DNA of 64,000 bases from Salinicola aestuarinus. GTDB taxonomy: Bacteria; Pseudomonadota; Gammaproteobacteria; Pseudomonadales; Halomonadaceae. Of the stretch, positions 38,498-47,568 are shown piece after piece (within the stretch, counting starts at the first letter, position 1; each line of letters opens with the position of its first letter). The notes under the pieces were generated by a model. It searched no databases. It was given only the letters and a program-made list of their open reading frames with translations, and was not told the DNA's origin. The stretch is from assembly GCF_003206645.1 (NCBI RefSeq), contig NZ_PZJP01000005.1, positions 618,904 to 682,903 of the forward strand. The letters run 5' to 3'. Made by a program: the position numbers and the translations under genes.

Positions 38498-39315
38498 CAG
38501 TCGGCGGTGGCGGGTAGTTCGAGTAGATACCCTTCGTTGCGCACGGTGCGAATGAACCGAGGCCGGCGGGCGTCGTCCTCGAAGAGTTGGCGCAGGCGGC
38601 TGATGCAGACATCGATGGAACGGTCGTCGGGGAAGTAGTCGCGGCCGAAGGCGCGCTGACTCAGGCAGTTCCGGTCGACGATCCGGTTTGGCGTCGCGCT
38701 CAGCGCTTCCAGCACGCGGAAGTCCGAGCGCGGGAGATCGAACGCCTGGCCGCGAGGCGAGTGCAGCCGTCGAGTGCCGAGATCCAGCTGCCAGCCGGCG
38801 AATCGGCGCTGGTGCGCGTCGCTTGCTCCACCGCCAGGGGTCGGCCTCGAGCCCGGGTGACTCTGCGGCTGTCCGCCTGGATGACGGCTTTCTCGGGCCA
38901 ACGGCTGGCGGCGGAGCACGGCGCGAATGCGGGCGAGCAGCTCGCGAGGATCGAAAGGCTTGCAGAGATAGTCGTCCGCGCCGATTTCGAGACCCACGAT
39001 GCGCTCCGAGCAGGCGCCGCGGGCGCTGATCATGATCACCGGCAGATCGCCCTGGTGGCGCAGCGCGCGGCACAGGCTGAGCCCATCCTCGCCCGGCAGC
39101 ATCAAGTCGAGAATCACCAGATCGACGGCATCATCCAGCCTTGCCCACATCTCGCGACCGTTGGCCGCCGGTCGCGTGCGGTAGCCCATGCCCGCCAGAT
39201 AGTCGCTGATCAATTCACGGATTTCGTCATCGTCATCCACCACGAGAACCAGCGGCGCTTCGAGGGATGCCACGGCGTGGGAAGCCGCGGGAAGCACATC
39301 GTCAATACAATTCAT
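38497..39315 (-). CDS. OmpR-family response regulator
   Basis: A 272-residue response regulator. The receiver domain (about 20-140) has VVDDDDEIRE, phosphoacceptor Asp in LVILDLMLPGEDG and the lysine in YLCKPFDP. The linker is unusually long and rich in Gly, Pro and His (RHPGGQPQSHPGSRP). The winged helix ends in RTVRNEGYLLELP. ATG 39315 is preferred; a TTG at 39360 would add 15 residues. The gene is divergent from the TonB receptor gene, so the intervening Fur-box region may serve both. Confidence 0.9.
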   Translation of the reverse strand: MNCIDDVLPAASHAVASLEAPLVLVVDDDDEIRELISDYLAGMGYRTRPAANGREMWARLDDAVDLVILDLMLPGEDGLSLCRALRHQGDLPVIMISARGACSERIVGLEIGADDYLCKPFDPRELLARIRAVLRRQPLARESRHPGGQPQSHPGSRPTPGGGASDAHQRRFAGWQLDLGTRRLHSPRGQAFDLPRSDFRVLEALSATPNRIVDRNCLSQRAFGRDYFPDDRSIDVCISRLRQLFEDDARRPRFIRTVRNEGYLLELPATAD

Positions 39316-39382
39316 TACATTTGCCACACAGACGCCAAGGTTGTCGCGGTAAGTCGCCAATATAATTGTCGGCCTCAGCGCA

Positions 39383-39401
39383 GTAAATGCTAATCATTAT
39401 T
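39383..39401 (+). promoter_or_regulatory. Fur box upstream of the siderophore receptor
   Basis: A 19-bp site with the perfect core TAATCATTAT (39391-39400) matches about 15 of 19 positions of the Fur consensus. It lies 20 bases before the receptor ATG and just after a -10-like TATAAT (39361-39366), a good position for iron-dependent repression. Confidence 0.75.
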
Positions 39402-39420
39402 ATTCAACCAAGGGTCAGTC

Positions 39421-41730
39421 ATGACGTATCGCGCCTCGAAAGCCACCGGCAACGTCTTCCACGGATCAAGGACGCCGCTCGCCGCGGCGATCGCCGCCAC
39501 CCTCGGCGGCTGTCTGCTGAGCACGCCGGCTCTGGCACAGTCCGCTGGGGCCGAGACGCCTGACGACTCGACGACGGTGCTGGCGCCGGTAACGGTTCAG
39601 GGCACCTACCAGGGTTATCCGTCGCGAAGCTATACGGTTTCCGAAACGAGCAGCGCGACCGGCCTTAGCCTGTCACAGCGGGAGACGCCGCAGTCGGTCA
39701 CCAGTCTCACGCGTCAGCAGCTCGACGACCGTCAGGTGGTCAACATCGCCCAGGCGCTTGAACTCACGCCGGGCGTCACGTCGAACGAGACCGAGGTCGG
39801 TGGCCGAACGGCGTTTCGAGCGCGCGGCTATGACATCAGCAACTGGAAGGTCGATGGCCTGCAGTTTCCGGGGGGCTCGGATTTCAGCGGCGGCGGCAAC
39901 GCCTTGAACATGGATCTCTATGAGCGTGTCGACATCGTGCGCGGCGCCAATGGACTGCTCGGCGGCACCGGCGACCCCTCGGCCACGGTCGATCTGATCC
40001 GCAAACGCCCGCAAAAGACCTTTGGCGGCAGCGCCTACGGCCGCTACGGTCGCTGGGACCAGCGCCGCATCGGTGCCGATCTGAACGTGCCGCTGACCGA
40101 GGATGGCAGCGTTCGCTCGCGCTTTGTCATCACGCAGCAGGAGGGCAACGCCTTCCGCGACAACGAGTCGACCCGCGCCCGCGCCGCACTGGCCAACTTC
40201 GAAGCCGACGTCACCGAGGACACCACGCTGGGACTTGGCTATCAGTACGAGTACAACAAGACCTTCGGGGCAGGGTGGGGCGCCAACGTGCCGATCTGGT
40301 ACGCCGACGGAGAAAAGGCCGATCTCTCCCGCAGTACCAATCTGGCGCCTGACTGGAGCTATGGCGAATACCAGACCGACACGGTGTTCGGTTCGGTGAG
40401 CCACCGCTTCAACGAGGACTGGACGCTTGATGTACGCGCAGCGCAAAGCGACACCGAAGCGGTCAATCATCGCGGTCTGGCCAAGGTCAACCGGGGGGGC
40501 GGTGGCACCTTTATCGGCTACTGGGATCAGGACGGTAGCGGCGCGATCCTGAACGGCCTGCACAACAGCACCGACACCCGCACGCGCTCGGTCCGTGTCG
40601 ATCTGGACGGCGTCTATGACCTGTTCGGGCGCGAGCACGAGGTGATGGTCGGCTACAACGACAGCCGCACCGTCGAGCGAAGCCCGGAATATTCGTGCAC
40701 CATGTCCAGCGCCACCGCCTCGGTCGACTCCTCGCGCTGCATGTACCGCGCCACCAACGGCCTGCCGATCTCCGACTGGCGAAACGGTGTCGATGGCGAT
40801 ATCGACCTCGATGCCTCCCGGACCGGACGCAGCGGCAAGACCGTCACGCGGCTTCGCGGTCTCTACGCCGCGACCCGCCTGAACGTGACCGAGCCGCTCT
40901 CGATCATTCTCGGGGCGCGGACCAGCAACTACAAAACGGTGAGCGATAGCGCGTCCGGCGATCACACCAGCCGCAGCGAAGATGGCGTCTTCACGCCCTA
41001 TGCCGGTGTGGTGTACGACCTTTCGGACAATTACTCGGTCTACGCAAGCTACACCAATCAGTTCACCCCGCAGAGCGAGGAAACCTCCAGCGGGTCGATG
41101 GTCGAGCCGATCAAAGGCGAGAGCTACGAGACCGGTATCAAGGGGGCGTGGTTCGATGGGCGCCTGAATGCTTCCGCGGCGTACTTCCGCACCAAGCAGG
41201 AAAATACCGCGGTGCGCGATGGCGCCAGCCTGACGCCGACCGGCGATCAGGCCTATACCGCTGGCACCGGTAACGAAACCGAAGGGCTCGATGTCGAGGT
41301 TGCCGGGGCGATCACACCGAACTGGAACGTCTACGGGGGCTACACCTATCTGCATTTCCGCCGGGTGGATTCCGACGGCCGCAGCGATCCCTCGCACCTG
41401 TTCAAGCTTTCTACCACCTACGCGCCCGGTGGATCCCTGAACCGCTGGACCTTCGGCGGCGGCGTGTACGCCCAAAGCCACATCGACGCGGTCTCGGGCC
41501 CGGCCGGTCAGCCGTCCAACGGGGTCAGCACCGGACCCACCGACGTCAAATGGCCGGGCTACGCGATCTGGAACGCCATGGCCCGCTACGACATTACCGA
41601 TGCCACCAGCCTGACGGTGAACGTCGACAACCTCTTCGATCAGCACTACTACACCCGCTACGGATTCTATGCCGGCGCCATTTACGGCAATCCGCGCAGC
41701 GCCTCGGTCACGCTTCGCACTCACTTCTAA
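39421..41730 (+). CDS. TonB-dependent siderophore receptor
   Basis: A 769-residue outer-membrane receptor. It has a signal peptide (to about residue 40, TPALAQS), a TonB-box-like segment APVTVQG, a plug domain (ETPQSVTSLTRQQLDDRQV through GANGLLGGTGDPSATVDLIRKRP, the FhuE/FpvA-type siderophore receptor pattern), and a 22-strand barrel ending in HF (VTLRTHF). The C-terminal Phe is the usual barrel-assembly signal. It imports ferric siderophores using TonB energy. Iron control through the Fur box just upstream is likely. The ligand cannot be named; hydroxamate types are common for this branch. Confidence 0.93.
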   Translation: MTYRASKATGNVFHGSRTPLAAAIAATLGGCLLSTPALAQSAGAETPDDSTTVLAPVTVQGTYQGYPSRSYTVSETSSATGLSLSQRETPQSVTSLTRQQLDDRQVVNIAQALELTPGVTSNETEVGGRTAFRARGYDISNWKVDGLQFPGGSDFSGGGNALNMDLYERVDIVRGANGLLGGTGDPSATVDLIRKRPQKTFGGSAYGRYGRWDQRRIGADLNVPLTEDGSVRSRFVITQQEGNAFRDNESTRARAALANFEADVTEDTTLGLGYQYEYNKTFGAGWGANVPIWYADGEKADLSRSTNLAPDWSYGEYQTDTVFGSVSHRFNEDWTLDVRAAQSDTEAVNHRGLAKVNRGGGGTFIGYWDQDGSGAILNGLHNSTDTRTRSVRVDLDGVYDLFGREHEVMVGYNDSRTVERSPEYSCTMSSATASVDSSRCMYRATNGLPISDWRNGVDGDIDLDASRTGRSGKTVTRLRGLYAATRLNVTEPLSIILGARTSNYKTVSDSASGDHTSRSEDGVFTPYAGVVYDLSDNYSVYASYTNQFTPQSEETSSGSMVEPIKGESYETGIKGAWFDGRLNASAAYFRTKQENTAVRDGASLTPTGDQAYTAGTGNETEGLDVEVAGAITPNWNVYGGYTYLHFRRVDSDGRSDPSHLFKLSTTYAPGGSLNRWTFGGGVYAQSHIDAVSGPAGQPSNGVSTGPTDVKWPGYAIWNAMARYDITDATSLTVNVDNLFDQHYYTRYGFYAGAIYGNPRSASVTLRTHF

Positions 41731-41784
41731 GCGCTTGATTCACGTAGAGCACGGGTCGCGCCTTTCATTGGCGCCCCGGCCATT

Positions 41785-41816
41785 AGCGCCCCTGTCGGTT
41801 CGCCGGCAGGGGCGCT
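41785..41816. terminator. Hairpin between convergent genes
   Basis: A 10-bp perfect stem AGCGCCCCTG / CAGGGGCGCT with a 12-base loop lies between the receptor gene and the hydrolase gene; it has a weak T content after it. Confidence 0.65.
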
Positions 41817-41855
41817 TCGGGGGTTACCCCATCCGGCGGGCAGCAGCGCTGGGGG

Positions 41856-42776
41856 TCAGGGGTGTCTCAAATGGTTGGCAAAGAATCGACCGACGTAGGC
41901 GAACACCTCGTGGCATTCGACACTCGACCGCTCTGGCGCGTCACTCTGAGAGACATGCCACGTCCGCGGGCCGTCATCGTCCAGCGCGTTGCGGTTGAAG
42001 AAGCCGTGCCCCAGCCCCTCGATCAGCCCCAGGATGGCGGGATTGTCGCTGCGCGAGAGCGCCTCGAACAGTAGCCGGCTCTGCTGCCACGGCACGGCGG
42101 TGTCGCTCAGGCCATGCAGAATCAGCATCGGTGGCAGACCGGATTCCAGATACGTGATCGGATTGGCCGCCGCCACTTGCGCCGGCGCGTCCTCGATGGG
42201 AACGCCGATGAACAGCGATTCCATCGAGTCGGCATCGGCGCTGAACTTGCCCGCCGGCATCTGGATGGACTCCGGGTCGTCGGAAGGCACGCCGTCGGGG
42301 TCGCGAAACGCATCCTGCTGCAGAAAATCGGTCGGTCCGTAGCCATCGACCACCGCTCGTACCTGCTCATCGAATTCGCCGTAGTCGTGGCCAGGAAAGC
42401 GCGCAGGACCCGCGGTGACGGCCAGCGTCGCCAGATGCGCGCCGGCGGAGGAGCCCCATAGCCCGAGTCGCTCGGCGTCGAAGCCGTAGGTGTCGGCGAC
42501 GGATTTGACCCAGCGGATGGCGGTCTTGACGTCCTCGATCGCCGCCGGAAAGGGCGCCTGATCGGATAGGCGGTAGTCGACGCTGATCATGGCGAACCCC
42601 TCGCGAGCGAAAAAGCGCGACAGGTCCGGGGCCAGTTTGCGATCGCCGAATTTCCAGCCGCCCCCGTGCAGGAAGAGAATCACCGGTGGCTTGTCGTCTC
42701 GCTCAGGCAGATAGAGATCGGCCTTGAGTGCCACATCGTCGATGGTGATGTAGGTGATATCCAGCACGGTTTTCAC
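41856..42776 (-). CDS. Alpha/beta hydrolase (esterase, HSL-like)
   Basis: A 306-residue alpha/beta hydrolase. The oxyanion-hole motif FLHGGGWKFGD is followed by the nucleophile elbow LWGSSAGAHLAT, an acid residue near LHGLSDTAVP and the catalytic His in GLGHGFFN. The order fits the esterase/lipase branch related to hormone-sensitive lipase and bacterial feruloyl-type esterases. The start is GTG at 42776, because a near-perfect ribosome binding site (GAGGAG) lies 6 bases before it; longer in-frame starts reach into the next gene. It follows the quercetinase gene by 58 bases and is probably in its operon. Confidence 0.87.
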   Translation of the reverse strand: MKTVLDITYITIDDVALKADLYLPERDDKPPVILFLHGGGWKFGDRKLAPDLSRFFAREGFAMISVDYRLSDQAPFPAAIEDVKTAIRWVKSVADTYGFDAERLGLWGSSAGAHLATLAVTAGPARFPGHDYGEFDEQVRAVVDGYGPTDFLQQDAFRDPDGVPSDDPESIQMPAGKFSADADSMESLFIGVPIEDAPAQVAAANPITYLESGLPPMLILHGLSDTAVPWQQSRLLFEALSRSDNPAILGLIEGLGHGFFNRNALDDDGPRTWHVSQSDAPERSSVECHEVFAYVGRFFANHLRHP

Positions 42777-42834
42777 AGGGTTCTCCTCGAGAATCGGTGT
42801 CTGTCGAGCCGTTGAACGATGGCCCGACATCGGT

Positions 42835-43923
42835 TCATGTCGCGGGCCCGTCGCCCTGGCCCAGCGGCTGCAGGTCCAGCTCGTCGAGATGCGCAAGCAC
42901 CCGGTCGAATCGGAAAGCGGGCGGATTCAGCGGGAACACGTGGCCGTCGTAGGGTTCACCCAGATAGCGGAAGAAGGGCTCGAAGATACCCGGCACCAGC
43001 CAGCCGAAAAAGCGCGTGTAGGGGGCATCCAGCCGGTAGGCATGGACGTGGCGAGCGGGTACCTGCAGATAGTCGCCGGGCAGGAGCTTCACCTCCTGAC
43101 CGTTGACCCACATGGTCATGTGGCCATCCAGACAGAAGAAGTTCTCCGTGTGCTCGCGATGGTAGTGCGGCGGAATGGCCTCGCCCTTTGGCCCCTCGTT
43201 CATGATGGCGATGAATTGATCGCCGCTGGAGGCCTGGGTCTGCAGGAACGAGAAAAGCTGTTCGGCGGCGACCAGACGCTCGCCGGTACCGGCGGCCAGC
43301 ACGTAGGGGACCTTGTCGGTCGGCACCTGGTCGTTGGTCACGCGCACCGCGGGGGTCGCCGGCACAGCCGCCTCGACGAAGGTGACGTCGGCGACCGCCT
43401 CGGCTGCGCGGAGCCGTTCCTCGTCGATCGAGACATCGGCCTGCTCCGGTTGGACCGGGCGCGAGAACGCAACGCCCAGGGCCGGGTACATGGCGCCGAC
43501 GCGATCGCCGGTGGTCCAGGTCAGAAAGCGGGTGCGCCAGTCGATCAGGGTATGGGCGTAGACCGTACCCGCCGGCACGTAGGCGTAATCGCCCCGATTG
43601 AGCAGGTGGCGCTCGCCGTCGATCAGCAACTCCACGCTGCCGTCGAGCACCAGAAAGGCGGCGTCACTCTCGGCATGAGCGCGGGGCGGAAGGTAGGCCC
43701 CCTTGCCGCCGGTCACTACGGCCGCCTCGAACTGCCCGGCGGACTCCTCCCCGCGAGCGATCAGCGTCACCACCTGGCCACCCACCCGATGAAACTCACC
43801 TTCACCGTCGCGCAGGGCGTAGAGCGCTTCGCAACCGGGCAGCGTGCCGTTGGCCAGCAGGGCGGCTTCCGGTCCGGTGACCGGACCGGCGTCTTGCGGG
43901 TCGGGGGCGGTGTTCTGAGACAT
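42835..43923 (-). CDS. Bicupin quercetin 2,3-dioxygenase-like protein
   Basis: A 362-residue protein with two cupin domains. The C-terminal cupin keeps the full metal site: PPHYHREHTENFFCLDG (two His and Glu) and the distal His in VPARHVHAYR. The N-terminal cupin has PRAHAESDAAFLVLDG and VPAGTVYAHTL, a partial site. Bacterial bicupin quercetinases open the flavonol ring with O2, releasing CO. Flavonols are plant compounds, so this points to contact with plant material. The ATG at 43923 has a strong ribosome binding site (AGAGGAG). It is first in an operon with the hydrolase and is divergent from a LysR gene. Other aromatic substrates cannot be excluded. Confidence 0.8.
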   Translation of the reverse strand: MSQNTAPDPQDAGPVTGPEAALLANGTLPGCEALYALRDGEGEFHRVGGQVVTLIARGEESAGQFEAAVVTGGKGAYLPPRAHAESDAAFLVLDGSVELLIDGERHLLNRGDYAYVPAGTVYAHTLIDWRTRFLTWTTGDRVGAMYPALGVAFSRPVQPEQADVSIDEERLRAAEAVADVTFVEAAVPATPAVRVTNDQVPTDKVPYVLAAGTGERLVAAEQLFSFLQTQASSGDQFIAIMNEGPKGEAIPPHYHREHTENFFCLDGHMTMWVNGQEVKLLPGDYLQVPARHVHAYRLDAPYTRFFGWLVPGIFEPFFRYLGEPYDGHVFPLNPPAFRFDRVLAHLDELDLQPLGQGDGPAT

Positions 43924-44009
43924 GTCGACACTCCTCTTGCTGTGATCTAACGATGACCGCGAGGATAGTTAGCTCAGAGTCTTCAGTGAAATAGATTGTT
44001 CTGTCGTCT

Positions 44010-44030
44010 GTGATCATTCAAGTTGATCAC
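44010..44030. promoter_or_regulatory. Palindromic operator candidate, quercetinase / LysR
   Basis: GTGATCA-N7-TGATCAC is a perfect 21-bp inverted repeat in the 137-bp divergent spacer, 30 bases before the LysR start and about 90 from the quercetinase start. It is a good candidate for binding by the LysR protein or another repressor. Confidence 0.55.
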
Positions 44031-44060
44031 AAGATGAGAGACGCTGAGCAAGGAGCGAGA

Positions 44061-44945
44061 GTGGAGCTACGACATCTGCGTTATTTTCTGGCCGTCGCCG
44101 AGACGCTGCATTTCGGCCGGGCCGCCGAGCGGCTCAATATCGTGCAGCCGGCACTCAGCATGCAGATCAAGGCGCTGGAGTCGACGCTGGAGGCGCAGCT
44201 TTTCATCCGCAACCGCCGGCAGGTGCGTCTGACGGCCGCCGGACTGGCCCTGGTGCCGGAGGCGCGGCGAATTCTCGAACAGGTAACGCACGCCGGGGAG
44301 GTGGTTCGCCAGACGGCGGCCGGGGTGCTCGGCAGCGTGCGCCTGGGCTACGCCGCCAGTGCGCTCTACGCCGGCGTCCTCGGTCGGGTAGTGAAAGCGG
44401 TTCAGGCGGCCTGTCCCGATATCGAACTGCAGGTGAGCGAGCTGCATCCACACAGTCAACAGACGGCGCTTCGCGAAGACCGTCTGGATGCGACCTTCGG
44501 CCCGATGCTCTCCCTGACCCCGGATCCCGAATTCGAATACCGTCGATTGGCCGCGTTCCCGCTGCGACTGGCGCTACCCGAGGCACACCCGCTGGCCAAG
44601 CGCGAAACGCTCATGTCGGAGGACATTCGTCACGAGCGTTTTATCGGCTACGTTGGCGAACACGATGACGAGGGCGGCTATCTGATGGCGCGGGCGCTGG
44701 GGTATCAGCCAGTGATCGGCATGCAGGCCCGAAGTCCGGTCATTGCCCTGGGGCTGGTCGAGGCCGGGTTGGGGGTGACACTGGTCTCATCGATACTCGC
44801 GCCTCGTTTCCCGGAGGGTGTGGTCTATCGCGAGCTGGCCGACGTCGAGCTGGAGCTCGACGTTACGCTGATGATGCGACGCGAGGCGCAGGCTCCCGCC
44901 GTGCTGGCGTTTCGCCGGGTGCTCGAGACGCTCAGGTTGGGCTAG
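44061..44945 (+). CDS. LysR-type regulator (CatR/BenM-like branch)
   Basis: A 294-residue LysR regulator. The N-terminal helix-turn-helix is LRHLRYFLAVAETLHFGRAA then ERLNIVQPALSMQIKALE, as in the aromatic-catabolism branch. The start is GTG at 44061 because AAGGAG lies 5 bases before it and the family N-terminus begins there. It probably controls the divergent quercetinase operon in response to an aromatic compound. A strong terminator follows. Confidence 0.9.
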   Translation: MELRHLRYFLAVAETLHFGRAAERLNIVQPALSMQIKALESTLEAQLFIRNRRQVRLTAAGLALVPEARRILEQVTHAGEVVRQTAAGVLGSVRLGYAASALYAGVLGRVVKAVQAACPDIELQVSELHPHSQQTALREDRLDATFGPMLSLTPDPEFEYRRLAAFPLRLALPEAHPLAKRETLMSEDIRHERFIGYVGEHDDEGGYLMARALGYQPVIGMQARSPVIALGLVEAGLGVTLVSSILAPRFPEGVVYRELADVELELDVTLMMRREAQAPAVLAFRRVLETLRLG

Positions 44946-44983
44946 AAGGGGAGGAAGGCGCTTTTTGGTGTTTCGTGTCACGG

Positions 44984-45016
44984 CTCGAAAGGACCGCATC
45001 AGGCGGTCCTTTCGAG
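44984..45016. terminator. Bidirectional intrinsic terminator
   Basis: A perfect 14-bp stem CTCGAAAGGACCGC with a 5-base loop lies between the convergent LysR and substrate-binding-protein genes. Confidence 0.82.
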
Positions 45017-45035
45017 TGCCCTGACTCCCTGGTGA

Positions 45036-46550
45036 CTATTCGCTGAGTGAAACGTCTTCCAGGAAGAAACGCCCCATGGGGTTCTGATAGAAGTTACTCA
45101 CCGCCTTGGTAGATACATTGCGATAGGGGCTGTAGTAGAGGTCGATCCAGTTGACGTCCTGCTTCGCCATCTCCTGCAGTCTGGTGTACATCTCCTCGCG
45201 CACGTCCGGGTCCGTTGCAAGGCGTGCGTCGGCCACCAACTGAGTCACTTCAGGATTATCGTAACGCGTCATGTAGTTCATGTTGGCATCGTTGCCGAGC
45301 ACGAAGGTGGTTTTCTGGTCGGGGTCGAGAATATCGTTGGTCCAGTACATGACCGAAATATCGTAGTCACCATCAACCAGCATGCCCCAGCTCTGGCTTG
45401 GGTCTACTTTGGTCAGGTTGGCTCGAATGCCGACTGCGGAGAGTTGCTGCTGCAGCAGTACGGCAATTTGTTCGTCCACTTCATCACCGGCATTGACGAC
45501 ATAATCCAGCGTGAGATTGTCGACGCCAGCTTCTTCCAGCAGTGCCTTGGCTTTCTCGGGATCGTAACCCCGGGAGAGGTTGTCAGCGTTGTGGTACAGC
45601 GCGCCCATGGGGATGTAGGCGTTGGCAACCGTGCCGTAGCCGAACGTGACCGTATCGATGATTGACTGCTTATCGATGGCGTAGTCCAGCGCTTGACGCA
45701 CCTTGACGTCATCGAGCGGCGGATGGGAGTGATTGATCAGCAGGTGATCCTCGCGAGTAGAGGCATCCAGATGAACCGTGAGATTCGGGTCCGCTTCCAG
45801 TGAGCTGATACGCGAAAAGGGCACGTTGATCGCCGCGTCGATTTCACCGGCCTGGATTTTCAGCATGCGCGTATTGCTGTCCGGCAGGGTCAGCCAGTTC
45901 ACGCCATCGAGTTCGATACGATCCCTATCCCAGTAGTGAGGGTTCTTGCGCAGGATGACGCTTTCGCCGCGATTCCATTCCTCCAGCATGAAGGCGCCTG
46001 AACCGACAGGTGCTTGAGAGAAGGCTTCTTCCCCCACCTCCTGGAAATAATCCTTGGGGATGACGGAGGCGTTGGGCAGTGCCAGTTGCGAAAGGAAAGG
46101 CACTGAAGGTGCGCTTAACGTGATCACCAGCGTGTGGTCATCCTCGGCATCTGCCGACTCGATGATCTTGTAGGAGTCCGCCCAGAGCGATTTATCGTCA
46201 TTGCGAATCCGCATCAGGCTGAATGCGGCATCTTCTGCGGTGACGGGCGTCCCATCGGAAAATTTGGCATCCCGCATGGTCAGCGTATAAGTCTTGCCGT
46301 CTTCGGAGATAGTCCAGCTCTCCGCCAGTCCTGGCACTAATTCCGTTCCGCTTCTATCCAACGCGATCAATGGGTCGAAAATATTGGAAAAGATCCAGTT
46401 GTCAGCGTTCTGAGTCGTATTGATCGGGTCGAACGTCGTACTGTCCGCGCTGCGCCCGATGGTTAGGGTCGCGGCGGATACCAGTGAGCTGGCCAACAAC
46501 AAACCTAGGCAGCAGCAGTTGAGTAGGTGGCGCTTGAACGGTGTCGGCAT
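45036..46550 (-). CDS. Peptide ABC transporter, periplasmic substrate-binding protein
   Basis: A 504-residue family 5 (DppA/OppA-like) solute-binding protein. It has a signal peptide ending at VSAATL; the triple Cys (LLNCCCLG) lies inside the hydrophobic core and does not form a clear lipobox. Family marks are RSADSTTFDPINTTQNADNW, LVPGLAESWTISEDGKTYT and FSDGTPVTAEDAAFS. It is the last gene of the six-gene pip-ABC operon, 7 bases after the second ATPase gene. By analogy with the PipR-linked transporter of plant-associated pseudomonads, it could take up the peptide or ethanolamine-derived signal; that is inference. Confidence 0.93.
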   Translation of the reverse strand: MPTPFKRHLLNCCCLGLLLASSLVSAATLTIGRSADSTTFDPINTTQNADNWIFSNIFDPLIALDRSGTELVPGLAESWTISEDGKTYTLTMRDAKFSDGTPVTAEDAAFSLMRIRNDDKSLWADSYKIIESADAEDDHTLVITLSAPSVPFLSQLALPNASVIPKDYFQEVGEEAFSQAPVGSGAFMLEEWNRGESVILRKNPHYWDRDRIELDGVNWLTLPDSNTRMLKIQAGEIDAAINVPFSRISSLEADPNLTVHLDASTREDHLLINHSHPPLDDVKVRQALDYAIDKQSIIDTVTFGYGTVANAYIPMGALYHNADNLSRGYDPEKAKALLEEAGVDNLTLDYVVNAGDEVDEQIAVLLQQQLSAVGIRANLTKVDPSQSWGMLVDGDYDISVMYWTNDILDPDQKTTFVLGNDANMNYMTRYDNPEVTQLVADARLATDPDVREEMYTRLQEMAKQDVNWIDLYYSPYRNVSTKAVSNFYQNPMGRFFLEDVSLSE

Positions 46551-46557
46551 GTCTCTG

Positions 46558-47568
46558 TTACCTCATTGGGTCGGTCAGTCTTTCGGCTTCACCAGCCTCG
46601 AGAAGGCAGGCGTACTGGTGATTTCCATCGCCTCTCAGCTCGGGGGCTTCACCCTTTCGGCAAGCCTCCCGAGCGAAGCAACAACGAGTATGAAAGGCAC
46701 AGCCATCAGGCAGGTCGAGTGGGCTCGGTGGCTCACCCCGCAGCAGCGTGTCCGGTAATCGGCGCTCAGGGTCGATATCCGGTATGGCGCTGATCAGAGC
46801 GGCGGTGTAGGGGTGTCGGGGATGGGAAAACACGCTCTCCGTTGGCCCCTCTTCGACGATTCGGCCCAAGTACATGACCGCTACCCGGTCGCAGAGTCGC
46901 CGGACGATACTCAAATCATGGGCAATAAAAAGCAGCGTTAAATTGATCTTGCGTTGCAGCTCCAGCAGCAGGTTGACGATCTGCGCCTGGATCGAGACAT
47001 CGAGTGCGGCAACACACTCATCCGCGACAATGAGGCGGGGCTCGATGGCGAGGGCGCGTGCGATCGCTGCGCGCTGGCACTGCCCCCCGCTGAGCTGCTT
47101 CGGATAGCGACTTTTATAGTCGCCACTCAGCCCGGTCAGGGTCAGCAACTCGTCGACTCTCGACGCTCGCTTCTCCGCGGAACATTTGCGGTGCACCTTG
47201 AGCACTTCGGCAATGGCCTCACCGAGGGTCTGGCGTGGATTGAGTGACGAGTAAGGGTCCTGAAAGATCATGGCCGTTTGCTGACGCAGGCGTGCTATAT
47301 CGCTCTGCGTCGCGTTGTCGAGCTGCAGGCCATCAAAGGTGATCGATCCGGCGCAGGATGGCTCGAGCTTGAGCATGGCGCGGCCGAGTGTGCTTTTGCC
47401 GCTTCCCGACTCGCCGACCAGACCCACGACGGAGCCGGGCTCGACCTGCAGTGATACGGCATTGACCGCATGCAATTTCTGCTTCAGAAACAGCCCTTTG
47501 AGCCCGGGACCGGTCACCGGAAAGCTCACACTGAGGCGCTCCACCTCCAATAGCGGATGACTACTCAT
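46558..47568 (-). CDS. Peptide ABC transporter ATP-binding protein (DppF-like)
   Basis: A 336-residue ATPase. Walker A is GESGSGKST, Q-loop MIFQDPYSSLNPRQ, signature LSGGQ, and Walker B LIVADECVAALD, in which the usual PT[S/T]A after DE is CVAA. The C-terminal oligopeptide-transporter extension holds cysteines (HTRCCFAREACRKG) that fit the iron-sulfur or Cys motif of this family. It overlaps the preceding ATPase gene by eight bases. It energises the transporter together with that second ATPase. Confidence 0.93.
   Translation of the reverse strand: MSSHPLLEVERLSVSFPVTGPGLKGLFLKQKLHAVNAVSLQVEPGSVVGLVGESGSGKSTLGRAMLKLEPSCAGSITFDGLQLDNATQSDIARLRQQTAMIFQDPYSSLNPRQTLGEAIAEVLKVHRKCSAEKRASRVDELLTLTGLSGDYKSRYPKQLSGGQCQRAAIARALAIEPRLIVADECVAALDVSIQAQIVNLLLELQRKINLTLLFIAHDLSIVRRLCDRVAVMYLGRIVEEGPTESVFSHPRHPYTAALISAIPDIDPERRLPDTLLRGEPPSPLDLPDGCAFHTRCCFAREACRKGEAPELRGDGNHQYACLLEAGEAERLTDPMR

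Noticed and set aside
39673-41724. A 683-codon open frame antisense to the siderophore receptor gene
   Set aside because: It is a mirror of the GC-rich codon use of the real gene; its translation is low in complexity and has no signal peptide, barrel or family motif.
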